A stretch of 33,283 bases of DNA from Spirochaetales bacterium Spiro_04. GTDB taxonomy: Bacteria > Spirochaetota > Spirochaetia > Sphaerochaetales > Sphaerochaetaceae. The stretch spans positions 1-33,283 of the forward strand of contig LVBF01000014.1 in assembly GCA_001604325.1 (NCBI GenBank). The letters run 5' to 3'. Made by a program: the position numbers and the translations under genes. Positions 1-10,162 of this stretch are shown piece after piece; position 1 is the stretch's first letter; each line of letters begins with the position of its first letter. A model generated the notes under the pieces. The model did not search any database, had not been told where the DNA came from, and saw only the letters and a program-made list of their open reading frames with translations.

Positions 1-549
1 GAGGGTGTTGCTGGTCAGGGCGGTGCCGCCGATGAAGGCGGCACGACTGGCTGAAAGCGCCCCGTCGTACCCTTGCGCCCGCCTGAGGCCGAACTCCATC
101 ACCGCCCCGCCCTTGCCGGCCAGGGTCATACGGCTGGCCTTGGTGGCGATCAAGCTCTGGAAGTTCAGCGTATTGAGCAAGATCCCTTCCAAGAGCTGGG
201 CGTCGATGAGGGAGGTATGGACCTGCAGCAGCGGTTCGTTGGGGAAGACCACCGTCCCCTCGGCGATGGCATAGATGTCGCCGTTGAAGCGGTAGGACCG
301 AAGGTAGTCGAGAAACTCGGCTCTGAAGATCCCGAGACTAGCCAGGTAGGAGAGTTCTTCCTCGTCGAAGGAGAGGCTCTCCAGCTTGTCGATCAAGTCG
401 TTGAGTCCCGTAAAGAGGACATATCCCCCGTCAAAGGGGTTTGTCCGATAGAACATTTCAAAGACGACCTGGGGGTTGTGGCCCTTGAGCCAGTACCCCT
501 GCATCATGGTCAGCTCGTAGAAATCCGTAATCAGTGCGCTCGTTCTCAT
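1..549 (-). CDS. pncB: Nicotinate phosphoribosyltransferase, N-terminal part (runs off window edge)
   Basis: Reverse-strand translation from ATG at 549 reads MRTSALITDFYELTMMQGYWLKGHNPQVVFEMFYRTNPFDGGYVLFTGLNDLI..., the typical NAPRTase N-terminus (TDFYELTMMQ..., FRxNPFxGGY). Absent from the ORF track because it is open at the edge. Confidence 0.88.
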   Translation of the reverse strand, partial: MRTSALITDFYELTMMQGYWLKGHNPQVVFEMFYRTNPFDGGYVLFTGLNDLIDKLESLSFDEEELSYLASLGIFRAEFLDYLRSYRFNGDIYAIAEGTVVFPNEPLLQVHTSLIDAQLLEGILLNTLNFQSLIATKASRMTLAGKGGAVMEFGLRRAQGYDGALSASRAAFIGGTALTSNTL

Positions 550-557
550 AACCTTCC

Positions 558-1838
558 TCAATTTCTTGGTTTTATGGTATCAAAGCCGGTATAGGGGACC
601 AAAGCCGGCGGGATCGTGATCGATCCGTCCTCGTTCTGGAAGTTCTCCAACACCGCCACCATGGCCCGGCTCAGCGCGACGGCTGTGCCGTTGAGCATGT
701 GGACGTACTGGTTCTTCCCGTCGTCATCCTTATACCGGATCGAAAGTGAGCGGGCCTGGTAGTCGGTGCAGTTGCTTGTCGAGGTGACCTCACCGTACTC
801 CCCACCCTCACCACGGCCGGGCATCCACGCTTCGATGTCGAACTTGCGGTACGCCGGGGCTCCCAGGTCGCCGGTACAGGTGTCCACCACCCGATAGGCG
901 ATGCCCAAGCCGCTGAAGATCTCCTCCTCGATGGCCAGGATCTCGTTGTGGTACTGCTCGGATTCCTCGGGGAGACAGTAGATGAAGAGCTCGAGCTTGC
1001 TGAACTGGTGGACCCGGTAGAGCCCCTTGGAGTACTGGCCGGCGGCTCCGGCTTCCCGGCGGAAGCAGTGCGACAGGCCACTCATCTTGATGGGAAGGTC
1101 CTTCTTGTCCAACACCTGGCCGGCATAGTAGCCGCCGAGGGTGATCTCGGCAGTTCCCACCAGGCAGGCGTCCATCCCCTCGATGGTGTAGATGTTGCTC
1201 TCCTCACCACGGGGGTTGAAACCGATGCCCATGAGGATCTCTTCGCGGGCGATGTCCGGGGTGATGAAGGGGGTGAACCCCTTCTTCATCGTGATGTCCA
1301 GGGCATAGCGCTCCAGAGCCATCTGCAGGACGACCGCCTCGCGCTTGAGGTAGTAGAACTTCGGCCCGCTCACCCGCGTCGCGGTGTCGAAGTCGATGAG
1401 GTCAAGCTCCTCTCCCAGGACGACGTGATCCTTGGGCGTGAAGGAGAAGGTGGGCGGGGTACCCACATGACGCACGATCGTGTAGTCACTCTCATCGGTG
1501 CCCAGCGGGGCATCGGGGTGGGCGTAGTTGGGGATGGTCCGTCCAAGGCGCAGGTACTCCTCCTCGACGGCTCGAAGTTCCGCCTCGATCTCGGCGATCT
1601 GATCCTTCAGATTCTTGCCCTCCTGGATGAGGAGCGCACGCGCATCGTTGTCGAGCCGGCCCTTCATCTTCGCGGCGTTCTCATTGCGGCTTGCCCTGAG
1701 TGCCTCGGTCTGCTGCAACAGCGCCGAGCGGCGCTCCTGGAGCTCGATTATCTCATCGAGGTTGATCTTCATGTTCCGGGCCTTGATGTTGGCCAGGATC
1801 TCGCTTTTGCGCTCTTTCAATTCTCGTAGGTCTATCAT
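558..1838 (-). CDS. serS: Seryl-tRNA synthetase
   Basis: 426 aa; N-terminal coiled-coil arm (MIDLRELKERKSEILANIKARN...) and class II aaRS motifs (HCFRREAGAAGQYSKGLYRVHQFSKLE; EVTSTSNCTDYQARSLSIRYK). Confidence 0.97.
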   Translation of the reverse strand: MIDLRELKERKSEILANIKARNMKINLDEIIELQERRSALLQQTEALRASRNENAAKMKGRLDNDARALLIQEGKNLKDQIAEIEAELRAVEEEYLRLGRTIPNYAHPDAPLGTDESDYTIVRHVGTPPTFSFTPKDHVVLGEELDLIDFDTATRVSGPKFYYLKREAVVLQMALERYALDITMKKGFTPFITPDIAREEILMGIGFNPRGEESNIYTIEGMDACLVGTAEITLGGYYAGQVLDKKDLPIKMSGLSHCFRREAGAAGQYSKGLYRVHQFSKLELFIYCLPEESEQYHNEILAIEEEIFSGLGIAYRVVDTCTGDLGAPAYRKFDIEAWMPGRGEGGEYGEVTSTSNCTDYQARSLSIRYKDDDGKNQYVHMLNGTAVALSRAMVAVLENFQNEDGSITIPPALVPYTGFDTIKPRN

Positions 1839-2641
1839 TGTTTGTCCTCACGGTTGTTATGCTCCAAGGCCGTAGCCTCCAGGGTCCTGTTCTTCTCTGC
1901 GCTGGCGCGCACCGCCGCCATCACGGTCGCCTCGAAGGCTCCGTCGGCCAACGCCTCCATCCCCTCGATGGTCGTCCCCCCCGCAGAGCAGACGGAGCTG
2001 ACCAGGGCGATGGGATGACAGGCGCTCGAGGCGAGCAGCGCGGTGGTGCTGCCCATCGTGGCGGCCACGATCTCGAGGGCCTTCGCATAGGGGATGCCCT
2101 CGGCGACCCCTCCCATGGAGAGTGCATGGACGAAGTCCAGCATGAAGGCGATCGCCGATGAGCTGATGCCGATGAAACCATCGAAGAGGTGCTCTTCCAA
2201 GGGGATGACGGTCCCAAAATGTGAGGCAATCTCAGTCGCTTCAGCGACAGAGGCCTCACTGCAGAGCGGTCCGGCAGAGAGGGCGGTGACGCTCTTCTTC
2301 TCTCCTGCGGCGATGTTGGGCAGGAGGCGCACCACGCGCTCACTCTGCAAGCCGGCGTGGAGGCGGGAGAGGGAGACGCCGGCGGCGATGCTGATCCAGA
2401 GCTTGTCGTGCCGGCAGAGGGCCGGGTAGAGGGAGGGGAGCACCTGCGGCTTGACCGCCAAGAGCACCGTTTCACTCTCTTTGAGCAGCGTCTCAAGCGA
2501 GGCGGCGATCGTGATGCCCGGCACACCGGAGAGGCGTTCGCTCGCACTCATTTGGCTGTCGTAGACGAGAGCCCCATCCGTCAGGCTGCGGGCTATGGCG
2601 CTTCCCATCGTCCCACAGCCGATGATTCCGATCCGCTTCAT
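1835..2641 (-). CDS. proC: Pyrroline-5-carboxylate reductase
   Basis: MKRIGIIGCGTMGSAIARSL Rossmann start, VLLAVKPQVLP, SSSAIAFMLDFVHAL and SSVCSAGGTTIEGMEAL motifs; ATGA overlap with serS start. Confidence 0.94.
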   Translation of the reverse strand: MKRIGIIGCGTMGSAIARSLTDGALVYDSQMSASERLSGVPGITIAASLETLLKESETVLLAVKPQVLPSLYPALCRHDKLWISIAAGVSLSRLHAGLQSERVVRLLPNIAAGEKKSVTALSAGPLCSEASVAEATEIASHFGTVIPLEEHLFDGFIGISSSAIAFMLDFVHALSMGGVAEGIPYAKALEIVAATMGSTTALLASSACHPIALVSSVCSAGGTTIEGMEALADGAFEATVMAAVRASAEKNRTLEATALEHNNREDKQ

Positions 2642-3144
2642 GATATCTCCTTATAGGAGAGCCGGCTCAGAGAGCCGCTCTGCTGTAGTCCCGCAAAGGT
2701 TCGTTGGCGCTCCCACTCATAGGCGGCGATGGCCACGCTGTTGGAGAGGTTGAGGCTGCGGATCGCCGGCCGCATCGGGATACGCACGCACCGCTGTATT
2801 TCTTGGGCGAGCAACGCCTCATCGAGTCCGGCGCTCTCCTTGCCGAAGATCAAATAGACATCCTCACCGTAGTGGACCTCGCTGTAGGAGCGCGGCGCCT
2901 TGGTGGTGAAGTAGTAGCGCTCTTCTCCTGCTGTCTCTTCAAAGAAGGTGGCGCTGTCGCTCCACTGTCGCAAGGTCAGCTGGGGCCAGTAGTCGAGGCC
3001 GGCACGCTTCAGATGCTTTTCATCGAGCGAGAAGCCCAGGGGATGGACGAGGTGCAGCGTCGCACCCAATGCGGCGCAGGTGCGTACGATGTTGCCCGTG
3101 TTCTGCGGGATCTCCGGTTCGATCAAGACGATGTTCAGTGCCAC
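2638..3144 (-). CDS. trmL: tRNA (cytidine/uridine-34-2'-O)-methyltransferase, SPOUT family
   Basis: 168 aa; MALNIVLIEPEIPQNTGNIVRTCAALGATLHLVHPLGF, LIFGKESAGL, RIPMRPAIRSLNLSNSVAIAAYE; GTG start; overlaps proC start. Confidence 0.94.
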   Translation of the reverse strand: MALNIVLIEPEIPQNTGNIVRTCAALGATLHLVHPLGFSLDEKHLKRAGLDYWPQLTLRQWSDSATFFEETAGEERYYFTTKAPRSYSEVHYGEDVYLIFGKESAGLDEALLAQEIQRCVRIPMRPAIRSLNLSNSVAIAAYEWERQRTFAGLQQSGSLSRLSYKEIS

Positions 3145-3211
3145 ACACCCCTCCGGTTCAAATCTAACACTTGCATCAAATCAGCACAAGGGAGCAGAGC
3201 TCTATACCCGC

Positions 3212-3240
3212 TTGTATTGGCTCTCCCTTTGTTCTACACT
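3212..3240 (+). promoter_or_regulatory. Candidate sigma70 promoter for uppP
   Basis: TTGTAT (3212-3217), 17-nt spacer, TACACT (3235-3240), 23 nt before the uppP ATG. Confidence 0.5.
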
Positions 3241-3263
3241 TGTACCACGTTGGAGGCCTTTTG

Positions 3264-4079
3264 ATGGGAGAACTTTTGAAAGCGGTGTTGCTCGGTGTGG
3301 TACAGGGAATCACCGAATGGTTGCCGGTCAGCTCGACCGCCCACCTGCTCTTGGTGGATCAGTTTCTCCAGGTCGGCCTCAGCGCCCGTGCCAAGGAGCT
3401 CTTCTTCATCGTCATCCAGCTCGCCTCGATCCTGGCCATCGTGATCCTCTACTGGTCCACCCTCTGGCCCTTCGGTGCCAAGAAGGGGAGTGCGGTCAAG
3501 CGGTCCACCTGGGTACTCTGGCTCAAGATCATCATCGCCACGATTCCAGCGGCGGTGGTGGGCTATCTGCTCGATGACTACATGGATGCCCACTTGCAGC
3601 GCTGGACGGTCATCGCCAGCGCCCTCTTCTGCTACGGAGTGATCTATATCTTCTTGGAGAAGGGACCGTTGGGGAAAGCCAAGCGACGGGTGACGAGCTT
3701 GGATGCCATCGGCTACGGCGATGCGGTGTTGCTCGGTTTCTTCCAGACATTGGCGTTGGTACCCGGCACCAGTCGCAGCGGCTCAACGATCCTCGGCGGG
3801 ATCATCCTTGGCCTGGACCGGGGCGTGGCCGCCCAGTTCTCCTTCTTCATGGCCATCCCGGTCATGGTCGGCGCATCGGCCCTCAAGCTCATCAAGCTCG
3901 GCTTCTCCTATACGGCGATGGAGTGGCTCATCATAGCGGTGGCTTCCATCACCTCCTTTGCTGTCTCGATGCTGGTCGTCAAAGCCCTGATAGGCTACGT
4001 CAAGAGTCATGACTTCTCAATCTTCGGCGTCTACCGAATCCTGCTTTCGATCGCGATAGCCGCCTTCTTCATCTTCTGA
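3264..4079 (+). CDS. uppP: Undecaprenyl-diphosphatase (BacA/UppP family)
   Basis: MGELLKAVLLGVVQGITEWLPVSSTAHLLL and PGTSRSGSTILGGIILGL motifs; start placed at the ATG at 3264 inside the longer ORF. Confidence 0.95.
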   Translation: MGELLKAVLLGVVQGITEWLPVSSTAHLLLVDQFLQVGLSARAKELFFIVIQLASILAIVILYWSTLWPFGAKKGSAVKRSTWVLWLKIIIATIPAAVVGYLLDDYMDAHLQRWTVIASALFCYGVIYIFLEKGPLGKAKRRVTSLDAIGYGDAVLLGFFQTLALVPGTSRSGSTILGGIILGLDRGVAAQFSFFMAIPVMVGASALKLIKLGFSYTAMEWLIIAVASITSFAVSMLVVKALIGYVKSHDFSIFGVYRILLSIAIAAFFIF

Positions 4080-5230
4080 TGGCTCTCCTGATCGTCATCT
4101 ACCTCGCCTTCATCAGCCTCGGGCTTCCCGACGGGGTGCTCGGCGCAGTCTGGCCATTGATGCACCAGGATCTTGGATTGGCACTCAGCGATGCTGGGCT
4201 CATCAGCGCCATCACCAGCATCGGGACCGTGATCAGCGCATTGGTGGGACACCGCATGGTGGCCCGCTTCAAGACCGGTCTGGTCACCGCCGTCAGCGTG
4301 GCGGCGACCGCCTTCGGCCTCTGGGGTTTCTCTGTCTCCACCTCGCTCCTCTCCCTCTGCCTCTTCGCCATCCCCTTGGGACTGGGGGCCGGGTCGGTGG
4401 ATTCTGCGCTGAACAACTACGTTGCGCTGCACTACAAGGCGCATCACATGAACTGGCTCCACTCCTTCTGGGGCTTTGGGGCCTCCGGCGGGCCCGTCTT
4501 GATGGCCCTCACCCTCTCCTTGGGTCACTCCTACCGTAGCGGGTGGCGCCTCATCAGCGCGATCCAGGCGGTCTTGATGATCGTACTCTTCCTCTCGCTG
4601 CCGCTCTTCGCCTCATCAGAGCGGGAGGAACCGACAAAGAGAACAACGGATGGCGTGAAGAGAGGGGCGAAGCGAAGCGGTCTCTCCTTGATCCTCGCCT
4701 CCTTCTTCCTCTACTGCCTCATCGAGACCTCCACCGGGCTCTGGGCGGTGAGCTATCTGGTGCAGGTCAAGCACATCGACGCCTCCACCGCCGCCCTCTA
4801 TGGCTCACTCTTCTATCTCGGCATCACGGCAGGGCGGATGATCAGCGGCTTCGTGAGCCTGCGCCTCTCCAACGGAAAGCTCATCGCCACCGGCTTGGCC
4901 GTCATCGCCATCGGCTTGGTCTCCCTCTTTCTCTCCAACGAAACGAGTGCGATTTTCGCCCTGCTGGCCATCGGCCTGGGGTGTGCCCCGATCTTCCCCT
5001 CCATGATCCACGAGACGCCGAGGCGCTTCTCCATCGAGGCGAGCGCTCGTGTCATCGGCCTAGAGATGGCCACCGCCTACGTGGGCAGCACCACCGCCGG
5101 CCCGCTCTTCGGGCTCTTGGCCCATCTGGTGGGCCTCAGTTGGATGGTGGGCCTGCAGGCATTCTTCTTCCTGCTCTTGCTCATCACCCTCACGCTCTTC
5201 TTCCGGCGTACCACGGCGCAGAGCGTGTAG
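4079..5230 (+). CDS. MFS transporter
   Basis: 383 aa, about 12 hydrophobic segments, SLGLPDGVLGAVWPLMHQDLGL start typical of FucP/YfkF-like MFS; stop/start overlap TGATG with uppP. Confidence 0.85.
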   Translation: MALLIVIYLAFISLGLPDGVLGAVWPLMHQDLGLALSDAGLISAITSIGTVISALVGHRMVARFKTGLVTAVSVAATAFGLWGFSVSTSLLSLCLFAIPLGLGAGSVDSALNNYVALHYKAHHMNWLHSFWGFGASGGPVLMALTLSLGHSYRSGWRLISAIQAVLMIVLFLSLPLFASSEREEPTKRTTDGVKRGAKRSGLSLILASFFLYCLIETSTGLWAVSYLVQVKHIDASTAALYGSLFYLGITAGRMISGFVSLRLSNGKLIATGLAVIAIGLVSLFLSNETSAIFALLAIGLGCAPIFPSMIHETPRRFSIEASARVIGLEMATAYVGSTTAGPLFGLLAHLVGLSWMVGLQAFFFLLLLITLTLFFRRTTAQSV

Positions 5231-5308
5231 AGAGCAGGAGCATCCTGTTCGATTGCATACCCAGAGTGCGCTCACCTCTTCTCGTTTGAAACGAGCAGGG
5301 TGGGCTCG

Positions 5309-6475
5309 TCACTGCCTCTCCTTCAGATTTGTCGCCTTGAAGACGTGGGTGCCCTTCTTCTGTAGCTCGAGGACCACCTGTTCGAGTTTGCGCTCTTTTT
5401 CATGAGGATCCTCGAAGAGCTCCTCCTGCAGGGGGCGCTCCCCGTCGTAGACTTGATGGAGGCCCACCCCGATGAGGCGGACCGGCATCCCCGCTCTCCA
5501 CCGCTGCGCCAGGAGGGCCTTGGCGTGCTCATAGACTTGGCTTGCGCTGAGGATTGGGGTGGTGGGGGTAGTCTGCACCGTATAGGTGGTGAAGTCGGGG
5601 TAGCGCACCTTGATCGCGACGGTACGGGCCATCACCTTCTCATCGAGGGCGCGGAACATCACCTCGTGGCTCATGGAGAGCAGCACCTGGTGGAGGAGTT
5701 CCTCGCTTGTGATGTCGTCGGCGAAGGTGGTCTCGGTGGAGATCGATCGGCTCTTGGCCTCCTCGCTGAAGATCCCCGGGTCCTCGCCCCGGACGGCGAG
5801 GTAGAGGAAGTGTCCCATCGAGTTGCCGAAGCGGCGCTTGAGTCGCTCCTCATCCCAGCTTCTCAGATCGGCGGTCGTCTTGATACCTGCCTCGGCGATG
5901 GCCCGTTGGGTGACCTTGCCCACACCCCACAGTTTCTTCAGTCCGACGGCATCGATGAAGGCGAGGTGTTTGGAGGGAGAGACGCGGCAGAGCCCGTCCG
6001 GTTTGTCGTAGTCGCTCGCCATCTTGGCGATGAGGCGGTTGCTCCCGATGCCCACCGAGATGACGAGGCCGGTCTCCGCCTTCACCGTCTCTTTGAGCAG
6101 CGCTCCCGCTTCCCGTGGCAGACCGAAGAGGCGGGAGGTGCCGCTCATGTCCAGAAACGCCTCGTCGATGGAGATTTGTTGCACCGAGGGGGAGAAGCGG
6201 TGGAGGATCGCCATGACACGCCGGCTCTCCTGGCTGTAGCGTTCCATTCTCGGCGGGACGGCCAAGAGGTGGGGGCAGAGGCGCAGGGCCTGACCCATCG
6301 GCATCGCCGAGTGGATGCCGTAGCTGCGCGCCTTGTAGCTCGCCGCCGCGACCACCGAACGCGGACTCCTGCCGCCGATGACCAGCACCTCATCGGCATA
6401 CTCGGGGTGGTCCAGCGTCTCCACCGCCGCATAGAAGGCATCGAGGTCGACATGGAAGTATACCGGCTCGATCAT
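5309..6475 (-). CDS. dinB: DNA polymerase IV (Y-family)
   Basis: HVDLDAFYAAVETLDHPEY, VVAAASYKARSYGIHSAMPM, SIDEAFLDMSGT, SVGIGSNRLIAKMASDYDKPDG motifs. Confidence 0.96.
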   Translation of the reverse strand: MIEPVYFHVDLDAFYAAVETLDHPEYADEVLVIGGRSPRSVVAAASYKARSYGIHSAMPMGQALRLCPHLLAVPPRMERYSQESRRVMAILHRFSPSVQQISIDEAFLDMSGTSRLFGLPREAGALLKETVKAETGLVISVGIGSNRLIAKMASDYDKPDGLCRVSPSKHLAFIDAVGLKKLWGVGKVTQRAIAEAGIKTTADLRSWDEERLKRRFGNSMGHFLYLAVRGEDPGIFSEEAKSRSISTETTFADDITSEELLHQVLLSMSHEVMFRALDEKVMARTVAIKVRYPDFTTYTVQTTPTTPILSASQVYEHAKALLAQRWRAGMPVRLIGVGLHQVYDGERPLQEELFEDPHEKERKLEQVVLELQKKGTHVFKATNLKERQ

Positions 6476-7548
6476 GTGAGTACCGGTGGGGTGTAGATCC
6501 GCCCATCATTGCGCTCCCTTCGGCGCAACGCCGAGGCAAAGAGTTCATTGAGGGCCGCGGTGAGCGGCCAGCCGGCGCTCTTCATCAGAGCAGGCCAGTG
6601 ACTCTGTGCGGTCATCCCTGGGGCGGTGTTGATCTCATTGAGGAAGACCTTCCCGTCACTGACGAAGAAGTCCACCCGGGCGTACCCATTGCCCTTGATG
6701 GCCCGGAAAGCTTGTGTGGCAAGAGAACGGATCTGCTCGTCGATCTCAGCTCCCAAACCGCTGGGGACCTGCATCGTGGCACCGCCTGAGGCGGTGTACT
6801 TGTGGTGATAGTCGAGGAAGCCCACCGCCTCGGCACCGGGATCGATGACCCGTCCCGGCCCGGCGGCCACCACGGTCCCGTCCTCTCTCTCCAAGATGGC
6901 GCACTCCGCCTCGATGAGGGGGGTGACCAGCGTCTGCACCAGGACGCGCTCGCTGTGTTTCCGGCCGATTCGTATGGCCTCACAGAAGGCTGCCAAGTCG
7001 GCTGTTCTCAGGGCACTCACCCCCACCGAGGAGCCCGAGCTCTCCGGCTTGATGAAGAGGGCTGGCCCCAAGCGCTCGACGGCGCGGTCGAAGAGATGAC
7101 GGTCCACCGCCGCATCTTCGCCCACCAACACCGTCTCCACGGTGGGGATGGCGTGGGCTGCAAAGAGCTCTTGGGCGACCATCTTGTACATGCCGACTCC
7201 ACTGGAGAGGGTGTCGCAGCCGACAAGCGGGATGGCGCAGAGGGTGCAGAGCCCCTGGAGGTTGCCATCCTCGCCCCCCCAGCCATGGGTGGGGGCGATG
7301 GCGACGTCGATGGGGAGTTTTTGGCCGTCGACGAAGGCTCCCACCCCCGGTCGCAGGGTCACCTCCCGGTCGGTGGCGATCTTGGCTGCAACCGATTCCT
7401 CTTGGAGGTACCACCTGCCGTCAAGGGTGATGGCGATGAGGGTGACGGTATGCCCCCCGTCGAGAATCGCGGTGTGGATGTGGGCGGCGCTCGCCACCGA
7501 TACGTCGTGTTCGGTCGATCGCCCGCCGTAGATGAGTGCTACCTGCAT
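6472..7548 (-). CDS. ddl: D-alanine--D-alanine ligase
   Basis: IYGGRSTEHDVSVASA, FIKPESSGSSVGVS, FFVSDGKVFLNEINTAPGMT; ATGA overlap with dinB. Confidence 0.95.
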   Translation of the reverse strand: MQVALIYGGRSTEHDVSVASAAHIHTAILDGGHTVTLIAITLDGRWYLQEESVAAKIATDREVTLRPGVGAFVDGQKLPIDVAIAPTHGWGGEDGNLQGLCTLCAIPLVGCDTLSSGVGMYKMVAQELFAAHAIPTVETVLVGEDAAVDRHLFDRAVERLGPALFIKPESSGSSVGVSALRTADLAAFCEAIRIGRKHSERVLVQTLVTPLIEAECAILEREDGTVVAAGPGRVIDPGAEAVGFLDYHHKYTASGGATMQVPSGLGAEIDEQIRSLATQAFRAIKGNGYARVDFFVSDGKVFLNEINTAPGMTAQSHWPALMKSAGWPLTAALNELFASALRRRERNDGRIYTPPVLT

Positions 7549-9002
7549 AGCGTCCGCTCCTTCTTTCGTAGTGCCGCCCTCACCACCTCACGCTCATCCC
7601 AGGCGATGGTCCCCTCCCGCCGCTGGATGGAGCGTTCGTGGCCCTTGCCCAAAAAGAGGATGACATCGCCGGAGCCTGCCTCACGGACGGCACGGGCGAT
7701 AGCGCTCCGTCTTCGTGGGATGGTGATGATGGGGCCGTGCCCCTCTTCGACCTCTTTGAGCAGGTCGGCTGCGATCTGCGCCTCATCCTCGCCCCTCGGA
7801 TCCTCCTCGGTGATGATGAGGAGGTCCGCCTGCGCTGAGGCGATCCTCCCCATGGCCGCCCGCTTGCTGCGGTCGCGCTCACCGGCGGCCCCCATGACGA
7901 CGATGAGGCGCCCCGTCGAATGGATGGTCGAGACGAAGGAGAAGAGTTTTTCATAGGAGTCGGGGGTGTGGGCGAAATCGATGCAGGCGATGATGCCGAG
8001 ATCGTTGGGCACCCGCTCCATGCGCCCCTTCACCCCCTTGAGAGCTGAGAGGATCGAGAGGTCGATGGGTGGTTCGCACATTCTGCGTGCGGTGACCAAG
8101 GCGAGCAGGGCGTTGGTCGCGAGAACCGAGAGCAGCAGACTTGTCTGTACCCGCTTCCCCTCCGCCTCGATGATGACCCCCTCCCACCCGTTGGCATCAA
8201 TGTGGTAGGGGAGAGACTGACCTACGATGATAGGCTCGATGGAGGGGTCGAGGTGGGAGATGAATGCATCGAGGGCTGCATTCTCGATGCTGCTGACGAA
8301 GAGGCCGTTCATCTTCAGACGCCGCACGAGATTCATCTTGGCATCGAGGTAGGCGGCGGGGGTGCGGTGGAAGTCCAAGTGCTCTCTGCTCACCGTCGTC
8401 ACCACGGCGGCGTCAAAGGTGATGGGCCCGAGGCGGTCGAACGCCGCGCTCAAGGCGTGGCTGGTACACTCCAGGATGACGTGGGAGAGACCGTGTGATG
8501 TGCAGCGGGCGAGGAAGGCGAAGAGCGCTTCGGCCTCCGGGGTCGATTGTCGGTATGGGCTGGCCCCCGCGTTTGCCCCATCGTCGAGGGAGGTGGTGGA
8601 GAGGAGGCCAGAGCGGATGCCGATTCTGGCCATGATCTGATGGAGGTAGTGGCAGGTGGTGGACTTGCCGTCGGTGCCGGTGACGCCGATGATGGTCAGC
8701 TTCTCCTGCGGATCACCGTGGAAGGCGGCGCACATGCGGCTGTAGACCGAGCGGATCTGGGCGACGACGATCACGGGGACCGACAGCTCCTCGATGGCCC
8801 GCTCCGCGATCACGGCGACCGCGCCCTTGGCCACCGCTTCCGAGGCCCAGCTCCTGCCGCTGGTATGGTTGCCGTCGAAGGCGAAGAAGAGCGCCCCCGC
8901 CTTGGCATGGTTGGAGTGCTGTACCACGGCGCTGATGGGTAGATCCTCCCAGTCGCCGACGGGAATGGAGCAGGCCTGGAGCAACGTATGGAGTGTTACC
9001 AT
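7539..9002 (-). CDS. murE: UDP-N-acetylmuramoyl-tripeptide synthetase (MurE type)
   Basis: GVTGTDGKSTTCHYLHQI P-loop, STTSLDDG, VVTTVSREHLDFH, VMGAAGERDRSKRAAMG, EEDPRGEDEAQIAADL; overlaps ddl start. Confidence 0.92.
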   Translation of the reverse strand: MVTLHTLLQACSIPVGDWEDLPISAVVQHSNHAKAGALFFAFDGNHTSGRSWASEAVAKGAVAVIAERAIEELSVPVIVVAQIRSVYSRMCAAFHGDPQEKLTIIGVTGTDGKSTTCHYLHQIMARIGIRSGLLSTTSLDDGANAGASPYRQSTPEAEALFAFLARCTSHGLSHVILECTSHALSAAFDRLGPITFDAAVVTTVSREHLDFHRTPAAYLDAKMNLVRRLKMNGLFVSSIENAALDAFISHLDPSIEPIIVGQSLPYHIDANGWEGVIIEAEGKRVQTSLLLSVLATNALLALVTARRMCEPPIDLSILSALKGVKGRMERVPNDLGIIACIDFAHTPDSYEKLFSFVSTIHSTGRLIVVMGAAGERDRSKRAAMGRIASAQADLLIITEEDPRGEDEAQIAADLLKEVEEGHGPIITIPRRRSAIARAVREAGSGDVILFLGKGHERSIQRREGTIAWDEREVVRAALRKKERTLCR

Positions 9003-9078
9003 ACCCTATGGTACTTCACCTGATGCTCTTTGCAAACTCCCTATAGTGTTTTACCCCTCTATTTGCTATGCTGATCTT

Positions 9079-10155
9079 ATGGGATCGCGTCGCTTCGGCA
9101 AAGTCATGGTCACCTTCGCTCTGGCCCTTGTCACCCTCCTGCCCGGCCTTTCGGCCCTCGCCTTGGATGGCCACGGTCAGTGGGCCGGGGCGATGGGGAG
9201 GACGGGTCTCGCCTTGAACCTCGGTGCGGACTCGTTCTTCGCCAATCCGGCGCTGCTCGGCCTCTCGACGAGAGCGGAGCACACCTTCATCGGCAGTGTT
9301 GGGTTTGGTGATGATCTGGTCGATCATGGGGGACAGTTCCGATTCGAACGGCCCCAAACCGATGGCTCCATCACCTTCATGGCGAAGAACCTTGCGTTGA
9401 CGATCGAGAGCCGGACCACCTTTGAGGATCACCAGGACTGGGGCTCCTTCAGCACCTACCGGGGTGATAAACTGACGCTCCTTGAACTCGATTGGGCCTT
9501 TGGGAGAGGTCCGATCTCTCTGGGCGTACGCGCCCAGGTGGTGGCCACCAGTGTCCGCAGCGAGGTGACGGTGAACAACGACCAGCTGCTCCTCGACTAC
9601 TTCATCCAGAGCGCCATCGCCCGCTATGAGAGTGTTGGAGAGCTCTCATCCGTCAGCTTCGGCCTCGGCGTGCTCCTCGATTACGATTGGATTTCGATGG
9701 GCGTGGTCGTAGGCAAGTTCGCCTATTCCACCGGGGAGGACCCCCTGACCCTGGACAGCGACTCCCTGCTGAAGACGCTCAGCTGGGGGTTGAGTCTCTC
9801 CAGCCCCACCTACAACGCCAGCAACGAGTTGCGCCTCTTCCGTGCCCAGGGCGCCTTGGATCTGGTCAACCTCGGCAGTAATGAAACGCGGGAGACGCGC
9901 GGAGGCCTCTCGGTGAAGCTGCAACTGCTGCCGGACTATTCACTCTCTCTGCTCACCGGCTATCGTGAGCTGAAGAGGCAAGCCAGCGACCTCATCCGCA
10001 TCTCCCTGGTGGAGGGACGGCACTCCATCGGCCTCGGAGGCGAGCTGGGCAATGCTGAGCTCTTGGTGCTCTACGAGTACCCCACCGCCTGGTACACCAA
10101 CACTCCGGCAGATGCTGCATCGACGCTCTCCTTCTCCGTTTCGATCCGTCTCTGA
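9079..10155 (+). CDS. Exported, probable outer-membrane beta-barrel protein
   Basis: ATG at 9079 gives MGSRRFGKVMVTFALALVTLLPGLSALALDG signal peptide; alternating amphipathic segments, terminal ...STLSFSVSIRL. Confidence 0.65.
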   Translation: MGSRRFGKVMVTFALALVTLLPGLSALALDGHGQWAGAMGRTGLALNLGADSFFANPALLGLSTRAEHTFIGSVGFGDDLVDHGGQFRFERPQTDGSITFMAKNLALTIESRTTFEDHQDWGSFSTYRGDKLTLLELDWAFGRGPISLGVRAQVVATSVRSEVTVNNDQLLLDYFIQSAIARYESVGELSSVSFGLGVLLDYDWISMGVVVGKFAYSTGEDPLTLDSDSLLKTLSWGLSLSSPTYNASNELRLFRAQGALDLVNLGSNETRETRGGLSVKLQLLPDYSLSLLTGYRELKRQASDLIRISLVEGRHSIGLGGELGNAELLVLYEYPTAWYTNTPADAASTLSFSVSIRL

Positions 10156-10162
10156 GCTCCCC

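Noticed and set aside
5235-5295. Terminator between the convergent MFS and dinB genes
   Set aside because: Only small dyads (CAGGA-GCA-TCCTG; CTCGTTTGAAACGAG) without U-tracts; termination not supported strongly enough.
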